DNA from: Halalkalibacter oceani
GTDB taxonomy: Bacteria > Bacillota > Bacilli > Bacillales > Bacillaceae_D
Direction of reading: 5' to 3'
Length of the DNA stretch: 64,000 nt
Assembly: GCF_023715705.1 (NCBI RefSeq)
Contig: NZ_JAMBOS010000016.1
Coordinates: 23,508-87,507, forward strand
The notes under the pieces were generated by a model that searched no databases, was not told the DNA's origin, and was given only the letters and a program-made list of their open reading frames with translations. Shown in pieces: positions 8,950-15,545 of the stretch (the first letter of the stretch is position 1; each line of letters starts with the position of its first letter). Both the position numbers and the translations under genes were made by a program.

Positions 8950-8994
8950 ATGGTACATTATATTAGACTGCGTTTCCCAGCTTTGAACCGGTAA
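8950..8994 (+). CDS. ErmD-like macrolide-stalling leader peptide
   Basis: A 14-codon ORF encoding MVHYIRLRFPALNR, preceded by GGAGG (8934-8938). It matches the known ErmD leader MTHSMRLRFPTLNQ at M, H, RLRFP and LN, including the Arg-x-Arg (+x+) motif at which macrolide-bound ribosomes stall. It sits just downstream of a consensus promoter and upstream of a chain of hairpins leading to an RlmA-family 23S rRNA methyltransferase gene. Codons 11-13 form one arm of the first hairpin (8981-8988 with 9003-9010), so a ribosome stalled at the RLR codons would be expected to disturb that hairpin. The peptide is inferred to be regulatory, sensing macrolides in cis. Confidence 0.85.
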   Translation: MVHYIRLRFPALNR

Positions 8995-9058
8995 TTAAAT
9001 ACGTTCAAAGGCTCTGTTTTGTGTTTGCAGAGTAAACGGGATCAGTCTGCCCTTTTTT
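8979..9058 (+). promoter_or_regulatory. attenuator hairpins distal to the leader peptide
   Basis: CTTTGAAC (8981-8988) pairs perfectly with GTTCAAAG (9003-9010). A competing stem uses CTCTG and CAGAG (about 9012-9032), flanked by CGTT and AACG. A GGG/CCC pairing followed by six T (9053-9058) could be a weak terminator. The arrangement of mutually exclusive stems is typical of erm-type attenuators. Exact pairings need folding. Confidence 0.55.
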
Positions 9059-9078
9059 AATAATCTTCATTTCATATT

Positions 9079-9167
9079 GGAAAGGCCGCTTAAGGATAAT
9101 CCTTTAAGCCGGTCTTTCTGCGATGAATATGTCATGAAAGAAAGGTGGATCGTGCTGCCTTTCTTTC
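9079..9167 (+). promoter_or_regulatory. two further leader hairpins before rlmA
   Basis: One hairpin pairs GAAAGGCCGCTTAAGG with CCTTTAAGCCGGTCTTTC (9080-9119) with small bulges. A second pairs GAAAGAAAGG (9137-9146) with CCTTTCTTTC (9158-9167), a perfect 10-bp stem. Both lie in the untranslated leader between the leader peptide and the methyltransferase, and the second is followed by a short T-rich tail. Confidence 0.6.
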
Positions 9168-9272
9168 TTTATGTCCATTATTCCTTCTTTTGCGAAACGG
9201 GAGAAGGTGTATGTGAGACGGCTTCCTCACTCTTAACCTGACTTGGGTGTGGACGTTTCCCTTTACTCTCAA

Positions 9273-9300
9273 TCACAGGCAGTCTGCCTGTGATTTTTTT
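9273..9300 (+). terminator. intrinsic terminator in the rlmA leader (attenuator)
   Basis: TCACAGGC and GCCTGTGA form a perfect 8-bp stem with a 5-nt loop, followed by TTTTTTT. It lies 52 bp upstream of the methyltransferase ATG and downstream of the promoter and leader peptide, so transcription must read through it to reach the gene. Confidence 0.85.
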
Positions 9301-9352
9301 CGTTCAGGCAGCCGCTGGCTCCTGATAAAGCAGAAGGGAAGAGTGAGCAGGA

Positions 9353-10222
9353 ATGAATAAACAAAAAAAGATGGAGAGCGTTCAACAGCATATTGCGGCG
9401 ATTTGCTGCCCATATTGCCGGCGCTCCTTACAAGTGAAGAATGGCAGCTTGATTTGCGCGGACGGCCACACGTTTGACCTGGCGAGACAAGGCTACGTCA
9501 ACATGCTGAACCGCCCGGGAAATCAGCAATATGATAAAAGATTGTTCATGGCAAGACAGGAGATTATTACGGCCAGCGGACTATATGACGTGTTACATCA
9601 GAAGATCGCCAAAGTGGTTAAGGAATACTTCGCCGCCGGGCGTTCCTCTCTTTTCATGTTAGATGCCGGGTGTGGCGAAGGGTCGCATTTGCAACGGATA
9701 ATCGAGCGGAGCCAACAGCCGGTTATAACCGGGGTTGGTCTTGATCTTTCAAAGGAAGGCATTAAGCTGGCTGCCCAGTCCTATAAGGAGCCGCTTTGGT
9801 TCGTCGGGGATTTAGCAAAATCACCATTCACTGACGGGGTGTTCGATGCGATTTTGAATATCCTGTCACCAGCCAATTACAAGGAGTTTCAGCGGCTGCT
9901 CGCTCCAGACGGGATCGTGATAAAGGTCGTTCCGCGCCAGAACTATTTAAAAGAGCTGCGAGAGGCGTTATTTATGGAGACGGAGAAAAAGGTTTACCGA
10001 AAACAGAGTCCGGCCCACCGGTTTAAAGAGCACTTTGAGCTCGTTGACGTGATGGATGTCAGCCATGTAACAAGCTTGAATCAAGCTCACCTGTCCCAGC
10101 TCGCGTTAATGTCTCCGCTGTCCTGGACCGCGGAAAGGGAGAGGATTGTGCGTTTTTCGGAGCGGGTAACAGCCGGAATTACAATTGATTTAGAAATTAT
10201 AGTCGGACGGCTGAAAGGATAG
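9353..10222 (+). CDS. RlmA-family 23S rRNA (guanine-N1) methyltransferase
   Basis: A 289-residue SAM-dependent methyltransferase. The N-terminal zinc ribbon uses Cys19, Cys22, Cys35 and His39, followed by the family hallmark FDLARQGYVNML. SAM motif I is LDAGCGEG (residues 103-110). This family methylates N1 of G745 (RlmA-I) or G748 (RlmA-II/TlrB/YxjB) at the macrolide-binding exit tunnel. As a Gram-positive protein it is more likely G748-specific, as TlrB, which contributes to tylosin resistance. The start is an ATG preceded by a purine-rich AAGGGAAGAG segment. It is expressed from a distant promoter through an ErmD-like leader peptide and terminators, so it is probably macrolide-inducible. 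Confidence 0.9.
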   Translation: MNKQKKMESVQQHIAAICCPYCRRSLQVKNGSLICADGHTFDLARQGYVNMLNRPGNQQYDKRLFMARQEIITASGLYDVLHQKIAKVVKEYFAAGRSSLFMLDAGCGEGSHLQRIIERSQQPVITGVGLDLSKEGIKLAAQSYKEPLWFVGDLAKSPFTDGVFDAILNILSPANYKEFQRLLAPDGIVIKVVPRQNYLKELREALFMETEKKVYRKQSPAHRFKEHFELVDVMDVSHVTSLNQAHLSQLALMSPLSWTAERERIVRFSERVTAGITIDLEIIVGRLKG

Positions 10223-10286
10223 TCGGCACATTTTTGCTTTTCACCGTGGCGGGTATTAAGATAAGGGGGATAAGGAGCGTGAAGAG

Positions 10287-10844
10287 ATGAAAACGGAACA
10301 GCAGTACTTTGAAGAAGGAAAATCAATTCAGACGTACATGGAAGAAATGAGCAAGCTGAAAGAAGAAAGCACCGGCGTGTATAAAGCATTTGAACTGCCT
10401 GAGGACGGCTTTGTGGACACGTTGAAGCGGCATCGTCTTCACTTCCTGATAATCACCGAAGACTGGTGCGGGGATGCGATGATGATTAATCCGGTCATTC
10501 GTAAAGTAGCAGAGGCCGCTGGTGTCGAAATGCGTGTCGCGTTGCGTGATGCAGATACTGATTTGATCGACCGTCACTTAACAAATGGCGGGCGGGCGAT
10601 TCCGATTGTTTTGATTTTAGATGAACAAGGGCAGCTTGTTGGGAAATGGGGCCCGCGTTCTCCTGAAGGACAGAAATTGGTTGACGGGCTGCGGGCTGGC
10701 TTACCACCGAAGGAGGACCCCGGCTTTGAGGAAAAGCAAAAAGCGATGTACGCCGCGCTGAAATCAACATATGCAGAGGATTCCCAGCTCTGGCTTTCTG
10801 TCTATGAAAGCTTTAAAAAGACCGTGCGGAGTCTGATAGGGTAA
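10287..10844 (+). CDS. thioredoxin family protein
   Basis: A 185-residue cytoplasmic protein with a thioredoxin-like fold. The segment LHFLIITEDWCGDAMM sits where thioredoxins have WCGPC; only the first cysteine is present (WCGD), followed by a conserved Ala-Ile-Pro cis-proline (GRAIPIVLIL). This WCGD type is common in uncharacterised Bacillus thioredoxin-like proteins. It has an AAGGAG ribosome-binding site and lies 64 bp after the rRNA methyltransferase gene with no clear terminator between them, so co-transcription is possible. Disulfide reductase activity is doubtful without the second cysteine. Confidence 0.8.
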   Translation: MKTEQQYFEEGKSIQTYMEEMSKLKEESTGVYKAFELPEDGFVDTLKRHRLHFLIITEDWCGDAMMINPVIRKVAEAAGVEMRVALRDADTDLIDRHLTNGGRAIPIVLILDEQGQLVGKWGPRSPEGQKLVDGLRAGLPPKEDPGFEEKQKAMYAALKSTYAEDSQLWLSVYESFKKTVRSLIG

Positions 10845-10852
10845 AAAAGTGC

Positions 10853-10895
10853 GGGGCTGGTTCAAAAAAGGTTGTTTTGGACCGGTCCCGGTTTT
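10853..10895 (+). terminator. terminator after the thioredoxin-like gene
   Basis: GGGGCTGGTTC pairs with GGACCGGTCCC across an AAAA-rich loop and is followed by TTTTT. It belongs to the gaggctggg-like terminator type seen elsewhere in the window. Confidence 0.6.
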
Positions 10896-10907
10896 TAAAG
10901 ACTATTA

Positions 10908-10960
10908 TTGACAATAAGGAAGTACTCCATTTACAATTATGACTGACAGTCAGTCATAAT
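10908..10960 (+). promoter_or_regulatory. P450 promoter and 25-bp palindromic operator
   Basis: TTGACA (10908-10913), an 18-bp spacer and TACAAT (10932-10937) form a good sigma-A promoter. A perfect palindrome with 12-bp arms around a central A occupies 10936-10960 (ATTATGACTGAC on the left). It overlaps the end of the -10 and the start site, where a repressor would block transcription. The TetR-family gene downstream of the P450 is the obvious candidate to bind it. Confidence 0.8.
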
Positions 10961-10986
10961 TTGTCTTGAAGAAGGGAGCCAGAAAG

Positions 10987-12348
10987 ATGCCAGCAAAAAC
11001 GATGCCGACCGGACCGAAGGGAAATCCTGTTTTAGGAAATACGGTTGAGTTTGGGAGAGATCCGCTCCGCTTTATTACAAAATGCAGTCAGCAGTATGGA
11101 GAGATTGTCCGCTTGAAATTTGAGAAGGACAGGGAGTCATTTCTCCTTAACGATCCCGAGCATATTCAATACGTTTTCATGAACAAAGGCGGCGAGTTTT
11201 CGAAAGGGTATCAGCAGGACCCAATTATGGGGCTCGTATTCGGCAATGGTTTACTGACAAGTGAAGGATCGTTCTGGCTCAGACAACGCCGTTTATCCCA
11301 GCCTGCCTTTCATCCGGGGCGGATTGCTGATTATGCCGGGACGATGGTGCGTTACAGCGAGCGGATGGTAGCGCAGTGGAACGATGGGGACAAACGGGAT
11401 ATCAATGACGAAATGATGCAGCTGACGATGGCGATCGCGACGAAGACTCTGTTTGACCTCGACCTTCATCAAGGCGACTCCCGTGATGCGAGCCGCGCGC
11501 TCGATACGGTGATGACCGCCTTCAACACGCAAATGACAAATGTATTCCGCCATATTTTGCATCTAATCGGACTTGGTAAGCTCGTCCCGCCAGTTAATCG
11601 TCAGCTAAAGGAGGCGGTGGCTGACTTGGATAACATGATCTATGCCATCATAGAAGAAAGACGGAATCACCCTGGTGACCGGGGCGACCTTCTTTCCATG
11701 CTGATTTCCACTTATGATGAAGACGATGGCAGCACGATGACCGATCAGCAGCTGCGCGACGAGGTCATTGCCCTATTTTTAGCAGGGCATGAAACAACGG
11801 CCAATACGCTCAGCTGGGCCTTTTACTTGCTTTCCCAGCACCCGGATATCGAGGAGAAATTGTATCAGGAAGTGTCTCGGGTAGTAGGTGATCGTCCCGC
11901 CACGCTGGCTGACTTATCGAAGCTGTCTTATACCGAGAATGTAATTAAAGAAACGCTGCGCATTCAGCCGACAGTATGGTTGATTTCAAGATACGCAGAG
12001 CAGGACGTCACACTCGGAGGCTACGAGATTCCGGCCGGCTCGGAGGTGATGATCAGTCAGTGGGCGATGCACCGGAATCTGCGCTATTTCAATGATCCTT
12101 TGACTTTTTCTCCGGAAAGGTGGGATAATATCGATAACAAGCCTTCTAAATATGTTTATTTCCCTTTCGGCGGCGGCCCTCGAATTTGTATCGGGGAACG
12201 GTTTGCGATGATGGAGGCGATGCTTCTACTCGCAACGATTGTCAGAGAGTTCCGCTTTGAACTCGTCGATCAGCTGCCAATTAAAATGGAGCCGTCGATT
12301 ACACTGCGGCCGAAGCACGGGATCAACATGAGGCTGCATAAACGATAA
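10987..12348 (+). CDS. cytochrome P450
   Basis: A 453-residue soluble heme monooxygenase. The I-helix AGHETT (266-271), the K-helix ETLR (322-325) and the heme loop FPFGGGPRICIG with ligand Cys401 are all intact. The sequence resembles the CYP102/CYP4-like fatty-acid hydroxylase branch rather than a reductase fusion; no reductase domain follows, so it needs separate redox partners. The ATG at 10987 is preceded by AAGAAGGGAG. It lies directly behind a palindromic operator and ahead of a TetR gene, a layout seen for fatty-acid- or xenobiotic-induced P450s. The substrate is unknown. Confidence 0.92.
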   Translation: MPAKTMPTGPKGNPVLGNTVEFGRDPLRFITKCSQQYGEIVRLKFEKDRESFLLNDPEHIQYVFMNKGGEFSKGYQQDPIMGLVFGNGLLTSEGSFWLRQRRLSQPAFHPGRIADYAGTMVRYSERMVAQWNDGDKRDINDEMMQLTMAIATKTLFDLDLHQGDSRDASRALDTVMTAFNTQMTNVFRHILHLIGLGKLVPPVNRQLKEAVADLDNMIYAIIEERRNHPGDRGDLLSMLISTYDEDDGSTMTDQQLRDEVIALFLAGHETTANTLSWAFYLLSQHPDIEEKLYQEVSRVVGDRPATLADLSKLSYTENVIKETLRIQPTVWLISRYAEQDVTLGGYEIPAGSEVMISQWAMHRNLRYFNDPLTFSPERWDNIDNKPSKYVYFPFGGGPRICIGERFAMMEAMLLLATIVREFRFELVDQLPIKMEPSITLRPKHGINMRLHKR

Positions 12349-12357
12349 GAATAGATG

Positions 12358-12391
12358 CTCCAAAAGGGTCTGGAACGATCTTTTTGGAGCC
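12358..12391 (+). terminator. hairpin between P450 and tetR
   Basis: GCTCCAAAA and TTTTGGAGC form a 9-bp stem directly after the P450 stop. It could end the P450 transcript partially or stabilise its 3' end. Confidence 0.55.
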
Positions 12392-12415
12392 ATTTTAACG
12401 AGCGGGTGATTGGTG

Positions 12416-12997
12416 ATGAAACAGCAGAATGCAGAGCGGCGGGCGGAGATTCTTTCTGTGGCGCGCGAGGTGCTCGCGGAAAAAGGACTGGAAGCGACAA
12501 AGGTATCGGAGATTGTCAAACGGGCAGGGATAGCCCAAGGGACGTTTTATTTATATTTTGATTCGAAGAACGCGCTGATTCAAGCATTGACGAAGGAAAT
12601 GATGGACAAGGTATTTGACGTGGTGAGTGAAAGTCTCAACGAAAGTGCTACGTTTGAGCAGGGACTCCGCGAAGGGCTCCGGGTGGCCTTTCACAGCATG
12701 AGTGACTATTTGGACATTTTTAATATCCTGATGAATGGCTGTGCCGTGCTTTCCTCAGACCCGCAGGAATGGAGAGAGCTGTTTGCGCCATTTTATGAGC
12801 TGCTGGAAGCGTATATTAGAAAGTGGCAGGAAGAGGGAAGCGTCGATTCTCAGTTCGATCCGAAGGTGATCTCAAGGCTGATCGTGTCATTGACCGATCA
12901 GGCGGTTGATGATTATTACGTGCACCGTTCGTCTGCCTCTGTCGAGTTGTATATCGAAAACCTGACGAGATTTGTGCAAAAAGCGTTGCAGGCATAG
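12416..12997 (+). CDS. TetR/AcrR family transcriptional regulator
   Basis: A 193-residue repressor. The N-terminal HTH is canonical (VSEIVKRAGIAQGTFYLYFDSKNALI), and the C-terminal ligand domain is helical and unassigned. An ATG at 12416 is chosen; GTG and TTG codons directly upstream are alternatives and the ribosome-binding site is weak. It follows the cytochrome P450 by 67 bp and is the likely ligand-responsive repressor of the palindrome in the P450 promoter, comparable with FatR/YsiA-type fatty-acid sensors. Its ligand is not predictable from sequence. Confidence 0.88.
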   Translation: MKQQNAERRAEILSVAREVLAEKGLEATKVSEIVKRAGIAQGTFYLYFDSKNALIQALTKEMMDKVFDVVSESLNESATFEQGLREGLRVAFHSMSDYLDIFNILMNGCAVLSSDPQEWRELFAPFYELLEAYIRKWQEEGSVDSQFDPKVISRLIVSLTDQAVDDYYVHRSSASVELYIENLTRFVQKALQA

Positions 12998-13026
12998 CTT
13001 CACGAAGCGAGCGCCTACGGTTTTAG

Positions 13027-13068
13027 AGATATGGAAAAAGGATGAACTCCCTTTCCCGTATCTTTTTT
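13027..13068 (+). terminator. terminator after tetR
   Basis: AGATATGG and related bases pair with CCCGTATCT across a loop, followed by TTTTTTGTTTTTT. Confidence 0.7.
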
Positions 13069-13197
13069 GTTTTTTCTGAACAGCGGTTACAGACAGAATC
13101 CCTTTAAAATCAGTTGCATCAGAAAGGTAACAAAAATATACTATGGACAAGAGTCAGAGCCAGAATGTACGGCTTTCAAAAAGCAGGTGAAGTATGG

Positions 13198-14622
13198 ATG
13201 AGAAGAGAAATGGTGCAGGAGCTGTGCTTGAATTATACGAATTTAAGCGCAGAAGATATAGAGGTTATTCAAGGAGTCGCCGCCAATTTACAGCTTATTG
13301 CTGATCTGAATAAAGCGAATATTTTTATTGACTGTCTGACGAAGGAGGGCCAGCATGCGATTGTGGTGGCGGAAGCCTCACCTGCGACAGCCTTACCGGT
13401 GTACGAGAACCCGGTAGTTGGAAAGTTTGCGTATGAAGCGTTCGAGCCGGCGGTATTTAATACGTTACGGACAGGCAAGCCGATGTTTCAAAATCGCGCG
13501 TTAACGCAGGAGGGCAGGACAGTGGAGCAAAGTGTTGTTCCACTCTTGGGGCCGCGGGGGCGGGTTATCGGCACGGTCATTATGGAGAAAGCAAGTGAAG
13601 AGCTGCATTATCAGCAAAAGGTGAAGGCTTTGTCGGAGGCGAATGAGACATTGAGCGAAATGCTGATCGGGATCACGGAGCAACAGCCGATATTGCCTGA
13701 AGTGATGGAGGATTCGATCTTCTTTATTAATGATCAGGGCGAGTTGTTCTATACGAATCGCCCGGCGATTAATTTGATTCACGAAATAGGCGGGGAAGGA
13801 AAGGTAGGGAATCGGCTTACCGATTATTTCCCGGAGGTCGCTGCGATTTTGGAGGATGAGGAGGAGGTGCTTGTAAGCGAAATTCCTATTCTTGACCAGA
13901 TATTTCAAGTGAAGAAAATCCCGCTCACACAGCTCGATCATGACAAAAGCGCAATTGTCATTTTGAAAAACATCACAGAATTGCGCGAGAAGGAACGGGA
14001 GCTGCTCGTCAAAACTGTTACGCTGCGCGAGGTTCACCATCGGGTGAAAAACAATTTGCAGACGGTGGCCAGCCTGCTGCGTCTGCAAATGAAAAGAGGA
14101 TTACCGGAAGAAAGCAAGGTTTACTTTGCTGAAAGCTTGAACCGGATTACGAGCATCGCCGCTGTGTATGAAATCATCCTTGCCAATTCAAATGTTGATG
14201 TCGTCGATCTCTATCAGCTCGTTGAGAAAATCGGCAACGCTCTTGTCGGTGAAGCAGAGCGCGAGGAAAAGAAAATTGAGCTCTCCTATTCAGGAATACC
14301 GGTTCAGATTGAGTCAAGCAAGGCTGTGACGATTGCGTTAATTATCAATGAATTAATCCAAAATTGTGTGAAGCATGCATTTGACGGGATGGATAAAGGT
14401 CAGGTCGACGTTACGTTTACGCGGGAAGGGGATCGTTTTTTGATTCGTGTCACGGACGATGGAAAAGGATTTGCCCCGGAGGCGAGGTCTTCGTTAGGGC
14501 TCGATATCGTGACGATGCTGATTGAGCATGATTTGGCGGGTGAGTTTTCGATCAGGCAAATGGAAGCAGGGACTGTCGCTACGGTTGATATCCCGCTGAA
14601 CAGGGAGTTGGTGTTGCGGTGA
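13198..14622 (+). CDS. eutW: ethanolamine-sensing histidine kinase EutW
   Basis: A 474-residue soluble sensor kinase without membrane segments. The N-terminal domain (about 1-150) is the GAF-like sensor found in EutW, a PAS-like domain follows, and the HisKA_2 phosphoacceptor region is LREVHHRVKNNLQTVASLL, then an HATPase (INELIQNCVKHAF; DDGKGF). It should sense ethanolamine (with B12) and phosphorylate EutV. ATG 13198 with AGGTGA upstream is chosen over a much longer N-terminus; 13210 is an alternative. It overlaps eutV by 4 bases (GTGA), so the two are translationally coupled. Confidence 0.9.
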   Translation: MRREMVQELCLNYTNLSAEDIEVIQGVAANLQLIADLNKANIFIDCLTKEGQHAIVVAEASPATALPVYENPVVGKFAYEAFEPAVFNTLRTGKPMFQNRALTQEGRTVEQSVVPLLGPRGRVIGTVIMEKASEELHYQQKVKALSEANETLSEMLIGITEQQPILPEVMEDSIFFINDQGELFYTNRPAINLIHEIGGEGKVGNRLTDYFPEVAAILEDEEEVLVSEIPILDQIFQVKKIPLTQLDHDKSAIVILKNITELREKERELLVKTVTLREVHHRVKNNLQTVASLLRLQMKRGLPEESKVYFAESLNRITSIAAVYEIILANSNVDVVDLYQLVEKIGNALVGEAEREEKKIELSYSGIPVQIESSKAVTIALIINELIQNCVKHAFDGMDKGQVDVTFTREGDRFLIRVTDDGKGFAPEARSSLGLDIVTMLIEHDLAGEFSIRQMEAGTVATVDIPLNRELVLR

Positions 14623-15188
14623 AAAAACGGATCTTGCTCGTTGAAGATGAATCGATTGTCCGGCTTGATGTTTCCATGATGCTTGAGGAAGCGGGCTATG
14701 AGGTCATCGCTCAGGCGGGGGATGGAGAGAAAGCGATTGAGCACGCGTTTCAATTGAAGCCGGACTTAATTATCATGGATATTAAAATGCCGAAATTAAA
14801 CGGACTGAAGGCAAGCGAAATCATCTCGAAAAGACTGGATCTGCCGATTTTGCTGTTGACCGCCTACAGCCAGCGGGAATACATCGATAAAGCGAAGAGG
14901 GCGAATATCGTCGGTTATTTAGTTAAGCCGGTTTCCGAAGCGAGCCTTATTCCAGCGGTGGAAATTGCCTTGCAGCAGGCGGAAAATGCCCGGCTCTACC
15001 GGCGGCAGGTCGAGGAAATGGATCAGAAGCTGAAGGATCGAAAGCTGATTGAGAAGGCGAAGGGAATGCTAATGAACAAATATAGCCTGTCCGAGGAGGA
15101 AGCGTATCGGAAGCTGAGACGAATGAGCATGGATAAACAGGTCGGCATGGAGGCAATCGCCCGTGAGATCGTAAAGAGGGAGTCGTAA
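14619..15188 (+). CDS. eutV: response regulator with ANTAR antitermination domain EutV
   Basis: A 189-residue regulator. The receiver domain (residues 1-120) has the phosphoacceptor Asp in LIIMDIKMP and Lys in VKP. The C-terminal ANTAR domain (about 130-189; LIEKAKGMLMNKYSLSEEEAY) binds RNA hairpins to prevent transcription termination. The start is GTG, overlapping the eutW stop. A strong intrinsic terminator ahead of eutA (15456-15515) is its likely target. Confidence 0.92.
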   Translation: MKKRILLVEDESIVRLDVSMMLEEAGYEVIAQAGDGEKAIEHAFQLKPDLIIMDIKMPKLNGLKASEIISKRLDLPILLLTAYSQREYIDKAKRANIVGYLVKPVSEASLIPAVEIALQQAENARLYRRQVEEMDQKLKDRKLIEKAKGMLMNKYSLSEEEAYRKLRRMSMDKQVGMEAIAREIVKRES

Positions 15189-15250
15189 GCTGTGCCTTAA
15201 AAAACACAACCTTTCTACAGCGGAGTTGGGGGCTTGTGGCAATGTCCCTA

Positions 15251-15304
15251 CGCTCATTACGAAAAAGCTGTTGAAAAAGTGGGCATCGTACTTTTCAGCA
15301 GCTT
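15251..15304 (-). repeat. dispersed hairpin repeat, copy 1
   Basis: Read on the minus strand this is a long hairpin (AAGCTGCTGAAAAGT... paired with ACTTTTTCAACAGCTT) followed by TTTCGTAATGAGCG. A near-identical element lies at 59575-59629 in the opposite orientation. Here it follows eutV and can act as a terminator. Confidence 0.75.
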
Positions 15305-15420
15305 CCGTACAAGGAGCTTTAATCGATCATGGCGATGCCGCTCTTTGCTTAAAAGAGGATTGTAAGATAATCTGACAGAATTTTTTGAATGAAGCGGTGT
15401 ACAACAAGAATCAGTTCGTC

Positions 15421-15515
15421 TATAATACGTTCTATAGCAAATGAATCTAATCGGCAAAGGCGCCTTATACAAACTTTCATCGCAGTGGATGAGGTTTTTG
15501 TAAGGCGCCTTTTTG
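15421..15515 (+). promoter_or_regulatory. eutA leader: -10 element and terminator
   Basis: TATAAT (15421-15426), with a weak TGTACA 17 bp upstream, could start a transcript. A very strong terminator follows: AAAGGCGCCTTATACAAAC (15456-15474) pairs with GTTTTTGTAAGGCGCCTT, then TTTT. The loop contains a small TCATC/GATGA hairpin. It sits directly ahead of eutA and is the natural site for EutV antitermination, although I could not identify the canonical paired ANTAR hairpins. Confidence 0.65.
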
Positions 15516-15545
15516 ATTGCGTCAAAATGAGGAGGTGACTTCGTT

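Noticed and set aside
13501..14088. 195-codon antisense frame inside eutW
   Set aside because: It lies wholly opposite a well-conserved kinase gene, with no start signals or recognisable product.
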